DNA from: a virus
DNA: 40,367 nt
IMG/VR virus record: IMGVR_UViG_3300031576_000146
Coordinates: 1 to 40,367 of that record
Direction: 5' to 3' (one strand)
Shown here: positions 32,608 through 39,220 of the stretch, in pieces
Layout of the letters: each line of letters begins with the position of its first letter
How positions within the stretch are numbered: the stretch's first letter is position 1
Position numbers and translations under genes: made by a program
Notes under the pieces: generated by a model
The model's input: the letters and a program-made list of their open reading frames with translations, nothing else
Told to the model about the DNA's origin: nothing
Database searches by the model: none

Positions 32608-32613
32608 GTGTCT

Positions 32614-33231
32614 ATGTCATCTCTCACCATCCGAGCAATCATGGAACGGATACTCGATGAAAAAGAGCACGAAACTTACCTTCCGCTCGATAAAGACATG
32701 TTGCGAGAAGCGGAAAATCATCACAGGATACTGTTGCGCGACGAACGAATGGCGAACCCCGCCGCCGCGCTGTTCAAAAACGAACTGCGGGACATTTTGA
32801 AAGACAAAAAGGCTGAATTCAACGAGGCTGACCAGGCGCGAAAGAAGGCGAAAGGCGTTATACCTCCCTGGCTGGGAGGAGCGGTTGCCGAACTCATGCA
32901 ACCGACTGTGGATAAACTGGGAAAAACCGTTCTTCATCTCAAATTCCTCATTGCCATAAAAAAATCGGAAGAACCTCAACCTATGCAGGGAAAACTCACT
33001 GACCGAGAAATTGAAGCGGCAAAAAATCATCCCATCGGGAATATCCTGGAAATACGCAGGGGAAAAATGTCGCTGTGCCCTTTCCATAACGACAAACGGC
33101 CTTCGATGTACTGCAAAAACAATTACGCATACTGCTTCGTGTGCGGATGGAAGGGCGACGTGATTGCCGTGTTCATGCAGTTGAATAAAGTGGATTTTGT
33201 CACCGCCGTTAAGCAGCTTGCGTATGCCTAG
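32614..33231 (+). CDS. CHC2 zinc-finger primase domain protein without TOPRIM
   Basis: A 205-residue protein. Its C-terminal 50 residues form a DnaG-type CHC2 zinc-binding domain: Cys155, His158, Cys174 and Cys177 (LCPFHND and YCFVCGWKGD), followed by FMQLNKVDFVTAVKQLA. The N-terminal 140 residues are helical and not recognised. No TOPRIM catalytic domain exists in this protein or the next one, so it cannot be a full primase by itself. It may load the host's primase or the ATPase coded next, with which it overlaps by eight bases. The start at 32614 is supported by the promoter position and TATG. Confidence 0.8.
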   Translation: MSSLTIRAIMERILDEKEHETYLPLDKDMLREAENHHRILLRDERMANPAAALFKNELRDILKDKKAEFNEADQARKKAKGVIPPWLGGAVAELMQPTVDKLGKTVLHLKFLIAIKKSEEPQPMQGKLTDREIEAAKNHPIGNILEIRRGKMSLCPFHNDKRPSMYCKNNYAYCFVCGWKGDVIAVFMQLNKVDFVTAVKQLAYA

Positions 33232-34714
33232 ACAACCCGCCCCCCCCAAACTCATTCGTTACGGATTCATTGACGACGAGGCGCAAGTGATTGTAGAGTC
33301 GGTGTGGACTGCGGAAAACGCAATCAAGTACCTCGTGTACCACATTCCGACGGGCGAATTTGACCTGGCGGATTCTTACGTTATACAAAGGTACAACCTG
33401 GAAATTTTCCCGCCCCCCACCACGCACGAGTTTCTCACCAGCAAATGCCCAGTGCTCTTACCGCGCTTCAACGGAACGCTTGATTTACAACGCTTTGACT
33501 ATGATACGCTCGACAAACGGCTGAAAGAGTACCTTGCCGATTGGCTCACGCTCTCCCCCGCCTATATCGTGGTGCTTGCCGCGTTCATAAAATTCACCTG
33601 GGTGCACGAACGCAGCGAAGTGAAACCATACCTCAACATTTGGGGCGACAAGGGCACGGGAAAATCGAGCATTGTGGAGGTGGCCTTGCAGTGGACGTGC
33701 CGTTACGGTAATTATACGGCGGGGGGGGTTTCTTCGTCCGCGCTTCTGCGCCACGTTGATTTGTTTTTCGGCACGGAATTTCTGGATGAGAATGAAATAA
33801 TGGAAACAAGCGATGAAGGGAAAAAACTGGCGCAGATTCTAAGGGGAGGATACAAAGATTCGGGAACGTACATGATGTCCGAACAGCAAACGGGAGGAAA
33901 AAACTTTTATCCTAAAATTTTTAACACGGGGTGCCCCAAGGTGATTGTGGGGCGGCACCCCATCAAAGACGACGCGCTGCGCTCGCGCTGCCTGGAGATG
34001 GAACTCAAACCAATCGAGGTGCCGCCAGAGAAACGGCGGCATACGGAGAAATGGTTTCAGAGGGAGCGGCAATCAAAGGGGCAGGAATTGATTGACCTTC
34101 TTTTTCTCTACCGCCTCATCGAATACCCAAAGCGGTACGACAAGGCTCCTGACCTGTTCGGTTATGAAGCGCGGCTCTCGGACACGTCGCAGCCTTTTTA
34201 TTACTGCCTGCACAGCGACAAAGACAGGAAGTTGTATCTGGAATTCATCAATGACAATATAAAAGAACTCTTGGCGGAGCGCATGGAAAGCATGGAGGGA
34301 AAATTGCTTATTCTCATACGCGATTCAATAACGCTAAATCCATTGCAATCTCTTGGCGTGCTCCTGGGGAGCACTTCCCGCGACGTGAGGATAACGCTGC
34401 AAGACCTCGCCGAAGCGTTCAAGGCGCGGTTTGAACCTGACATGGAAGACCGCGACTTCAAAAAATTCCTGAACCCCTACAAGGTGGGGAGAAAAATCGC
34501 GGGCATGGGTCTGAAAACTAAACGTATAGGAGGCGGAGGGAGAATCATTGACCCGTACTCGTTCGATATTTTGCCAGAGTTGTATAAACGATACGGCCTC
34601 CCCGCTCCCGTGACTCAAGTGTCTGCGCCAACGGAGGCAGGCGAGGAGGAGAAAATGTCGGCGGAAAGTCCTGAACAGCTAACCCTGACGCAAGAAGTAG
34701 CCGACGCGCTGTAG
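33224..34714 (+). CDS. Replicative AAA+/SF3-like ATPase (helicase)
   Basis: A 496-residue protein with Walker A GDKGTGKS at 141-148, Walker B-like TEFLDENE with Asp188-Glu189, and a possible arginine finger in LRSRCLEME near 253-258. The layout fits phage replicative ATPases related to SF3/DUF927-type helicases. N-terminal residues 1-110 form a separate small domain, and the C-terminus is acidic. It follows the CHC2 protein on the same transcript and likely unwinds the origin or fork. It does not look like a DnaB-type RecA helicase. Confidence 0.8.
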   Translation: MPRQPAPPKLIRYGFIDDEAQVIVESVWTAENAIKYLVYHIPTGEFDLADSYVIQRYNLEIFPPPTTHEFLTSKCPVLLPRFNGTLDLQRFDYDTLDKRLKEYLADWLTLSPAYIVVLAAFIKFTWVHERSEVKPYLNIWGDKGTGKSSIVEVALQWTCRYGNYTAGGVSSSALLRHVDLFFGTEFLDENEIMETSDEGKKLAQILRGGYKDSGTYMMSEQQTGGKNFYPKIFNTGCPKVIVGRHPIKDDALRSRCLEMELKPIEVPPEKRRHTEKWFQRERQSKGQELIDLLFLYRLIEYPKRYDKAPDLFGYEARLSDTSQPFYYCLHSDKDRKLYLEFINDNIKELLAERMESMEGKLLILIRDSITLNPLQSLGVLLGSTSRDVRITLQDLAEAFKARFEPDMEDRDFKKFLNPYKVGRKIAGMGLKTKRIGGGGRIIDPYSFDILPELYKRYGLPAPVTQVSAPTEAGEEEKMSAESPEQLTLTQEVADAL

Positions 34715-34940
34715 AGGAGAGCGCAATTTGCCGCGTCGGCACTTCGTCATAGAGACGGCAAAAACAACACACGCGCCAAAAGAGCATGGCGCGTGAGCCG
34801 TCGGGTGCGCGGTATTCCGCGTGATAACGGCGATAGTCTGTCCTCCAATGGTGCTTGCTGCACGCCACGGATGGCGTATCAGTGAGAGAAACGGGGGATG
34901 AGGGGTTTGATTCTTCGTGAGGCATATCCGTTGTTGGCAT
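34545..34940 (-). CDS. Cys-rich protein antisense to the ATPase gene end
   Basis: A 131-residue frame with CSKHHW near residue 27 and WRVCCFCRLYDE at about 56-67, a good Cys/His zinc-ribbon core. The last 60 residues are proline-rich and basic. It starts with TATG inside the lysin gene's 3' end (62-base overlap) and its 3' end runs 170 bases antisense into the plus-strand ATPase gene. The zinc motif and context suggest it is real, but the antisense part is unusual; the protein may matter only up to about residue 75. Confidence 0.5.
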   Translation of the reverse strand: MPTTDMPHEESNPSSPVSLTDTPSVACSKHHWRTDYRRYHAEYRAPDGSRAMLFWRVCCFCRLYDEVPTRQIALSSTARRLLLASGLAVQDFPPTFSPPRLPPLAQTLESRERGGRIVYTTLAKYRTSTGQ

Positions 34941-35517
34941 AACAGCCATTGTGGCATTGAATGGCCTGCGTGCGGTATGTGGGATAACCATACGCCTTCA
35001 AGCGTTGCGCCGTCCATTGGAACGCGAAGGCCGCGTCCATAGTTTGCGCTTTCGCAATGTGGCGGTGCACGCAACGATTGATATGAACCCACCCAGTCGA
35101 ACAGCCAGAATCTCCAGAGAAATCCCGCCAACCACCTGTTTCGTGGTAAGAGATGGCAAGGATGATATTGCGGCAGTCAAGGCTCTTGAATCCCTGGTTG
35201 GCGCAGGCGCGGGTTGCTTCCGCTTTCAAACCCACAGGAGCCTCTATGTTACTCACCGTAACGCTCTTGGATTGAGTTTGGGAGGGTAAAGGCTCAACGG
35301 GGTGAGTAATTGACGCAGGAGCCGCCTCTGCGTGCGCCGAGAGAGAAATCTCAACGGGGTGAGTATCCGAGACGTAAGTCAAATCGTAGTAAAACGGAGT
35401 AAAAAACCATAAGAACACAAATAAGATGAGCATGTCAAGGTAGAGTAAGCACCCGATTATCTGTTTTCTTCGCTGCGCTACCATTGCGTGGTAGCGAGCC
35501 ATGTATGAGTTTAGCAT
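34879..35517 (-). CDS. Membrane-anchored lysozyme/transglycosylase-like lysin
   Basis: A 212-residue protein with a membrane helix at about residues 20-44, a flexible linker (45-95) and a C-terminal lysozyme-like domain. The domain holds a SYHETGGW segment with a candidate catalytic Glu126, then SGCSTGWVHINRCVH and aromatic-rich helices. It cuts the glycan strand of peptidoglycan. The N-terminal anchor suggests control by a signal-anchor or pinholin-type mechanism. It is far from the M23 endopeptidase lysis block and lies on the early strand. TATG start. Glycosidase versus transglycosylase cannot be separated. Confidence 0.7.
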   Translation of the reverse strand: MLNSYMARYHAMVAQRRKQIIGCLLYLDMLILFVFLWFFTPFYYDLTYVSDTHPVEISLSAHAEAAPASITHPVEPLPSQTQSKSVTVSNIEAPVGLKAEATRACANQGFKSLDCRNIILAISYHETGGWRDFSGDSGCSTGWVHINRCVHRHIAKAQTMDAAFAFQWTAQRLKAYGYPTYRTQAIQCHNGCYANNGYASRRIKPLIPRFSH

Positions 35518-35551
35518 AGTATTGGTTTTTATTTAATAATCCACCTTTGGA

Positions 35552-35592
35552 GGGAGACTGCCCCGCCCCTTGCGGGCACGGGGAAGTCTCCC
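35552..35592 (-). ncRNA. Long GCAA-capped hairpin between small membrane gene and lysin
   Basis: A 41-base element in the leader of the lysin gene. In the minus-strand RNA it forms an 8-pair base stem (GGGAGACT/AGTCTCCC), one mismatch, a CCCCG/CGGGG stem, a small internal loop and a CCC/GGG stem closed by GCAA, a GNRA tetraloop. No T-run follows, so it is unlikely to be a terminator. It could be a structural or regulatory RNA. Confidence 0.6.
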
Positions 35593-35642
35593 TGGGCTGG
35601 TTAGGCTAGGCGCGAGAATCCTCGGCTGCATGACTTTTTTTG

Positions 35643-35762
35643 TTAGCCTATCCACAATCTTAACGCGAACGTGAACGCGGCGGCGGCGATTATAAATGCT
35701 GCGCCCGTAATAACTTCGCTAAGAATGTTTTTGATTAGGCTCTCTGGCCTTTCGTTCTGCAT
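35643..35762 (-). CDS. 39-residue membrane protein, possible pinholin/anti-holin
   Basis: A small protein with a short polar N-terminus (MQNERPESLIKNIL) and one hydrophobic helix from about residue 16 to 36 (VITGAAFIIAAAAFTFALRLW), typical of pinholins and single-span membrane regulators. It is directly upstream of the membrane-anchored lysin and flanked on both sides by structured DNA. The TATG start at 35762 is preferred over a longer frame, which would lie across a hairpin and read a low-quality leader. Confidence 0.55.
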   Translation of the reverse strand: MQNERPESLIKNILSEVITGAAFIIAAAAFTFALRLWIG

Positions 35763-35794
35763 AGCACGCGGATTGTTAGTTGATAAGTGAGGAA

Positions 35795-35820
35795 GGGGAG
35801 AAGGCTTGCGCCCTCTCCCC
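35795..35820 (-). ncRNA. GNRA-capped 11-pair hairpin
   Basis: In the minus-strand RNA it pairs GGGGAGAGGGC with GCCUUCUCCCC around GCAA, with one G-U pair. On the plus strand the same position would be an A-C mismatch, so the fold is better in the minus-strand RNA, which is the strand of the flanking genes. Confidence 0.6.
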
Positions 35821-35845
35821 GACCTTGGGCGTTTGATTGCCCTTG

Positions 35846-35907
35846 CCATGAGAGATAGGGTGGGAAGGAATAGGTAGCGACCCTATCGCTCCCATCATGT
35901 CTCATGG
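35846..35907 (-). ncRNA. Nested 16-pair stem with asymmetric bulge
   Basis: CCATGAGA pairs with TCTCATGG and, inside it, GATAGGGT pairs with ACCCTATC, separated by 12 unpaired bases on one side and directly stacked on the other. The loop is 18 bases. Both stems are perfect. Confidence 0.6.
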
Positions 35908-35986
35908 TAAAGACAATCAAATTTTGTTTGCACCCTCTCATCGCATGACGCGACAACGCGCGAATGATTATGTTGCGGTTAATAAA

Positions 35987-36940
35987 TTAGCTGATAAGAG
36001 GTATCTGGTAGATACCTGCGGGCAAGGAGTGTTTTGCGAACTTCTTGCCCTTGTGGGGTAAGGGTACTATGATGGGGAGCTTCGGCAAACGCTTGAAAAG
36101 AGGGATGACGCTTTCAGGCTCGTAGCTGTAGAACAAACTATACGTTTTCCAATCGGTATGCAGTATGACTTCGCGGGAGGCTATCAGGTAGCCAATTTTA
36201 GCCGCTTTGTCTATGAGGAGGGCAACGCCGCTCATGCCTTTCGCGTTTACTTCGGCACGTATGCTTTCGGCGGTGGCGGGCTTGGGCAGGTTGATGAGGA
36301 ATTGCAATGAGTCAGAAGGGTCTGCTTTCGGAATGACTGCAGGCTTGGACAAAACTATCTGCGCGGTTGCTTCTCCCGCAACGCCTAGCGCGTTTTGAGT
36401 AGCTACTTCCAGCTTCATTATGCGGTTGGCGATTGACTGATGGCGCGGACAAGATAAATCTCCTTTGTGCTTGCAACACTCCTCGCAATCCTCCAACTTG
36501 TCGTACAATTCCGATAGCTCTTTTTCCGCCTTTGTTTCCTCGCTCGGTTCATCGTCAGGCGTTAGCTCCTTCCATCCAAATCCCGTCTGGCGATAACTGC
36601 CGTATGCGCCGTATGCGCTCACAAAGCCGTTATGCGCCAAGAGATAGCCGTCATACTCAAAGAAATGCACGTTTTCCTCGCTTACGGTTCCCGTAGACGC
36701 GGTGCGCGTATGGAGGGACACGATAAACGGCCGCTCACGGCACTGGTCTATTTGTTCATACGTCTGCGCCAACACGCCCGCGTAGTCTTTGAGACTGCGA
36801 AATACTTGCGTGCCTGCGGCGGCATTGACGTATGAGCTTATGCCGTGCGGTTCGCGCACCAGTTGAGCCTCCTGCAAGGCTATGAGCTTGCTCATTGCAT
36901 GATTAGGCGCGGTCTGCACGCCTATAAGAAGTTTACACAT
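35987..36940 (-). CDS. Class II glutamine amidotransferase (Ntn hydrolase)
   Basis: A 317-residue GAT-II enzyme. Its second residue is Cys (MCKLLIGV), the expected N-terminal nucleophile after Met removal. It has SLHTRTASTG with Arg79 near residues 75-84 and LLAHNGF with Asn103-Gly104, the oxyanion and glutamine-binding residues. These enzymes free ammonia from glutamine for a partner. The C-terminal 150 residues are not recognised. The start at 36940 is required by the Cys2 rule and overlaps the amidoligase stop by eight bases. The partner is therefore most likely the amidoligase just upstream. Confidence 0.85.
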   Translation of the reverse strand: MCKLLIGVQTAPNHAMSKLIALQEAQLVREPHGISSYVNAAAGTQVFRSLKDYAGVLAQTYEQIDQCRERPFIVSLHTRTASTGTVSEENVHFFEYDGYLLAHNGFVSAYGAYGSYRQTGFGWKELTPDDEPSEETKAEKELSELYDKLEDCEECCKHKGDLSCPRHQSIANRIMKLEVATQNALGVAGEATAQIVLSKPAVIPKADPSDSLQFLINLPKPATAESIRAEVNAKGMSGVALLIDKAAKIGYLIASREVILHTDWKTYSLFYSYEPESVIPLFKRLPKLPIIVPLPHKGKKFAKHSLPAGIYQIPLIS

Positions 36941-37763
36941 AGGCCACCTCCACTTGCTCACGCGGCGCGTCGATGGAAACACGCTCATGCGGCACAAACT
37001 CCACTAAATCGCGCAATAGAATCAGCTCGGAATGCTCGTCAATGCGCAAACGATGGCCACTCACTTTTTCATCGGGATACTTTCTTACGCTCGCCTCTCC
37101 TTTTTCCAGCTCTCCCTCCTCGTGATGGCGCAATGCCGTCTCGGCCGCCTCGTCTTTGAATCTTTTTATGGCGAGACAGGTGAATTGCAGGTATCGCTTC
37201 AGGGTGCGCGGCGCGGCGGCGGGGAATATGCGAAACTCGATTGTGCCGTGAGACTCAAACGCGGGCTTAAAATTCACTCCATAATAGCGTGACTCGGAAA
37301 ACGCTATATCCTGGTTGCTGCGCTCGTTCGGTAATCGGCAAAAACGGTTATTCTCTCGCCGCGTGACCACGCCGCGAAATTGGCGGGATAACTCTGCGCG
37401 GAAAAAATCGTAGAACTGGATTGACCAAATCTCAACGGGCACGCGGTTAAAAGAAACGTGCACATGGAATCCCATAGACGCATTCCAGTGGAAGTATTTG
37501 TACTTGCGGCCGCGCTCCAGGATTGAAAATAATTCTTTGAGCTTGGCCTTGTCCAGGCGGTTATCCAGGCGGTAGGGGCGTGAGACAAATTCTTCCGCGC
37601 AAAGACTGTTACAATGGTTCTTTTGATATTGTCTTGTGTGGCGGCACTCACGGATTGACCCGTCAGGCTTGAATAAGCCGAACTCTGATAACTGGCGGCG
37701 CAAGTCAACGGAAAACTCCCCCTCAATCTCAAATCCTATTTTGGCAATGCGCAACGGAGTCAT
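36933..37763 (-). CDS. Amidoligase-family enzyme (Amidoligase_2-like)
   Basis: A 276-residue protein with the hallmarks of glutamine-synthetase-fold amidoligases: IGFEIEGEF at residues 9-16 with Glu12 and Glu14, GFHVHVSF at 98-105 with His100 and His102, and HGTIEFRIF at 172-180 with Glu176 and Arg178. Such enzymes join a carboxylate to an amine using ATP. Coupled to a glutamine amidotransferase gene it probably forms an amide, or makes a peptide bond using ammonia channelled from glutamine. The substrate could be a phage protein, the host wall or a small molecule. Confidence 0.85.
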   Translation of the reverse strand: MTPLRIAKIGFEIEGEFSVDLRRQLSEFGLFKPDGSIRECRHTRQYQKNHCNSLCAEEFVSRPYRLDNRLDKAKLKELFSILERGRKYKYFHWNASMGFHVHVSFNRVPVEIWSIQFYDFFRAELSRQFRGVVTRRENNRFCRLPNERSNQDIAFSESRYYGVNFKPAFESHGTIEFRIFPAAAPRTLKRYLQFTCLAIKRFKDEAAETALRHHEEGELEKGEASVRKYPDEKVSGHRLRIDEHSELILLRDLVEFVPHERVSIDAPREQVEVAYV

Positions 37764-37767
37764 AGGA

Positions 37768-38238
37768 TTATACCTCGACCGTTACGCTGCCTTTGACGGT
37801 GTAGTCAGCCATGAAATCGCGGTAGTAGCGTTTGACAAACTGCACCATGCGGCGCACTGCCTCGCTTGCTTCCGCGAAAGGAATCTCCTCGTTCAGCTTG
37901 ATAGTACCCTTGCCCCCTACGGTTCGCAAAAACGCGATGTTAAATTTTCCCTCTTCGACGACTGATTGACCGTAATCGTCAAACAGGTTGTGTTCCTCTA
38001 ATAGGCGGCGGTACGCCAACGAATCCAATAAACTCGGAATCGTGTAGAACGTAAGCCCCGCCCACTTGGCGGACTCTTTCACGCCGCTTGACTTTGATTT
38101 GAAAATCGCCTCCAGGGCTTCATCAGTCTTGAAATCAAGAAAAATGTCGCCATTGCGGCGGTACAAGTCAATAACTATCTTTGACGGCGGTTTCGGCATG
38201 GTTGCGGTATCCGCCTGGTTAATTCCTGGCACTGTCAT
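37768..38238 (-). CDS. Hypothetical protein, possible third amidation component
   Basis: A 156-residue soluble protein: a strand-rich start (KIVIDLYRRNGDIFLDFKTDEAL), a middle helix (AYRRLLEEHNLFDD) and a Gly/Lys/Thr strand segment (VGGKGTIKLNEEIPFAEASEAVRRM). It lies four bases upstream of the amidoligase and is probably cotranscribed with it. I cannot name a family. Carrier, substrate or regulator of the amidation pair are the obvious possibilities. TATG start. Confidence 0.6.
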   Translation of the reverse strand: MTVPGINQADTATMPKPPSKIVIDLYRRNGDIFLDFKTDEALEAIFKSKSSGVKESAKWAGLTFYTIPSLLDSLAYRRLLEEHNLFDDYGQSVVEEGKFNIAFLRTVGGKGTIKLNEEIPFAEASEAVRRMVQFVKRYYRDFMADYTVKGSVTVEV

Positions 38239-38294
38239 ATAAAAAGGCTTTCCTCACGGCGCGAATCGCGTCATGCGGTGAAGGGGTGCAAGTT

Positions 38295-38325
38295 GCTGGT
38301 ATGCGGTAACAAGAGGGAGGAGAGA
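38295..38325. repeat. Inverted repeat, copy A
   Basis: A 31-base sequence that matches the reverse complement of 39221-39251 with 28 of 31 identities. It stands between the ArdC-like gene and the amidation cluster. The two copies bracket a 900-base, three-gene block. Confidence 0.8.
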
Positions 38326-38352
38326 AAAAATTGATAATCATTAAGGTGCCGT

Positions 38353-38763
38353 CTATTGCAGGGGTTCTACCTGGCTTTTATGGAATAGTTTGTACATTTT
38401 CGGGTACAGGCGAACACTTGCCCGTTCTTGTTCGCCGTCAACGGCAGGCGCGGCATGGTAATCCTGGCCGAACTTTTTCCATACTATGCCGTCTACCTTG
38501 GCGTGTTCGCCCTTCATTACTTTGAAACCTACCTCGCGCCATCCTTGGAACGTGCGCATGTCAACGTAGGGTATGCCGTCGAGATGGAGGGAGCGCATTT
38601 GATTGAGAACAAAATAAAATGACCAATAACTGTAATTGCCGCCGTGCAGCTTGTGGAGGGTTTTGGCTTCCCCATCGGAGTCTGCCGTTTTCTTGGCCGT
38701 GTGCCATCGTTCGCGCAATGACGTGAAATAGGCTCGTTTTTGCTCTTGGGTATAGGTTTGCAT
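38353..38763 (-). CDS. ArdC N-terminal-domain-like protein
   Basis: A 136-residue protein with the pattern of the ArdC ssDNA-binding domain: a helical start with LRERWHTAKK, then TFQGWREVGFKVMKGEHAKVDGIVWKKF and an end with YPKMYKLFHKSQVE. ArdC proteins protect entering DNA from restriction or bind it for transfer. Here the metallopeptidase half found in larger family members is missing, as it is in some phage versions. The ATG at 38763 has the TATG context. The match is by motif pattern and is good but not certain. Confidence 0.65.
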   Translation of the reverse strand: MQTYTQEQKRAYFTSLRERWHTAKKTADSDGEAKTLHKLHGGNYSYWSFYFVLNQMRSLHLDGIPYVDMRTFQGWREVGFKVMKGEHAKVDGIVWKKFGQDYHAAPAVDGEQERASVRLYPKMYKLFHKSQVEPLQ

Positions 38764-38773
38764 AGGCGTGCGG

Positions 38774-38977
38774 TTAGCTTTTCGAGAGACGAGACTGTTT
38801 GACGAAACTATCGCAATCGAAAGACGAATCTTCATTCGTGAAAAAATTGCAAAGCAAATCGAGGAGCGTGTCTTTATCCACCAGCACGGTATCATTCGCA
38901 CTTTCGCTTTCCTGGCCTATGATGGTGGAATGGCGAATCGTGTTCGCTAATTGTAGATAGTAGGTTCTTGGCAACAT
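38774..38977 (-). CDS. Small acidic hypothetical protein
   Basis: A 67-residue acidic protein with LVDKDTLLDLLCNFFTNEDSSFD in the second half. TATG start. It lies between the ArdC-like gene and the first early gene. No family, membrane segment or zinc site is visible. An acidic small protein next to an anti-restriction candidate could be a DNA mimic, but charge alone does not establish that. Confidence 0.55.
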   Translation of the reverse strand: MLPRTYYLQLANTIRHSTIIGQESESANDTVLVDKDTLLDLLCNFFTNEDSSFDCDSFVKQSRLSKS

Positions 38978-38983
38978 AGGGGA

Positions 38984-39205
38984 TTAGGTTAGTGATTTGT
39001 CGAGACTTGGAATCCATCCGCTCATTACCATGTCGCCCTCGCGGGCGGATTGGTAGTGAGGAATGAGAGAGCCGTAACGCTCGCGCTCCTCAACTGAGAG
39101 CGCGGCATGTTGTTTTTTCGCAATGCGCCATGCTTCGCGCATGGTGCGGGCTTTGACGTGCTCGCTCCTCCAGGATTGAGACGTTAAGAATGTGTATTCG
39201 TTCAT
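38984..39205 (-). CDS. First early-strand gene, hypothetical
   Basis: A 73-residue helical protein beginning MNEYTFLTSQSWRSEHVKARTMREAWRIAKK. It is the first gene downstream of the minus-strand promoter near 39350 and one of the few with a Shine-Dalgarno-like sequence (GAGGTGAGG before TTATG). That sequence runs on from inverted-repeat copy B. The function is unknown; early position suggests host takeover or defence evasion. Confidence 0.6.
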   Translation of the reverse strand: MNEYTFLTSQSWRSEHVKARTMREAWRIAKKQHAALSVEERERYGSLIPHYQSAREGDMVMSGWIPSLDKSLT

Positions 39206-39220
39206 AAGAAATTCCTCACC

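Larger units (their letters stand above)
35763..35986 (-). other. Structured intergenic leader with three hairpins
   Basis: About 220 bases between the amidotransferase gene and the small membrane gene with no coding frame of merit. It contains, in transcription order, a nested long stem (35846-35907), a GGGC/GCCC hairpin (35827-35842) and a GCAA-capped hairpin (35795-35820). It may be a compact RNA that controls the lysis genes downstream. Confidence 0.6.

Noticed and set aside
34679-35131. Second minus-strand frame overlapping the lysin
   Set aside because: It lies out of frame with the lysin catalytic region, lacks motifs and has a poor start context.
35552-35592. Intrinsic terminator
   Set aside because: Neither strand has a T-run after the stem; a structural RNA element is the better reading.
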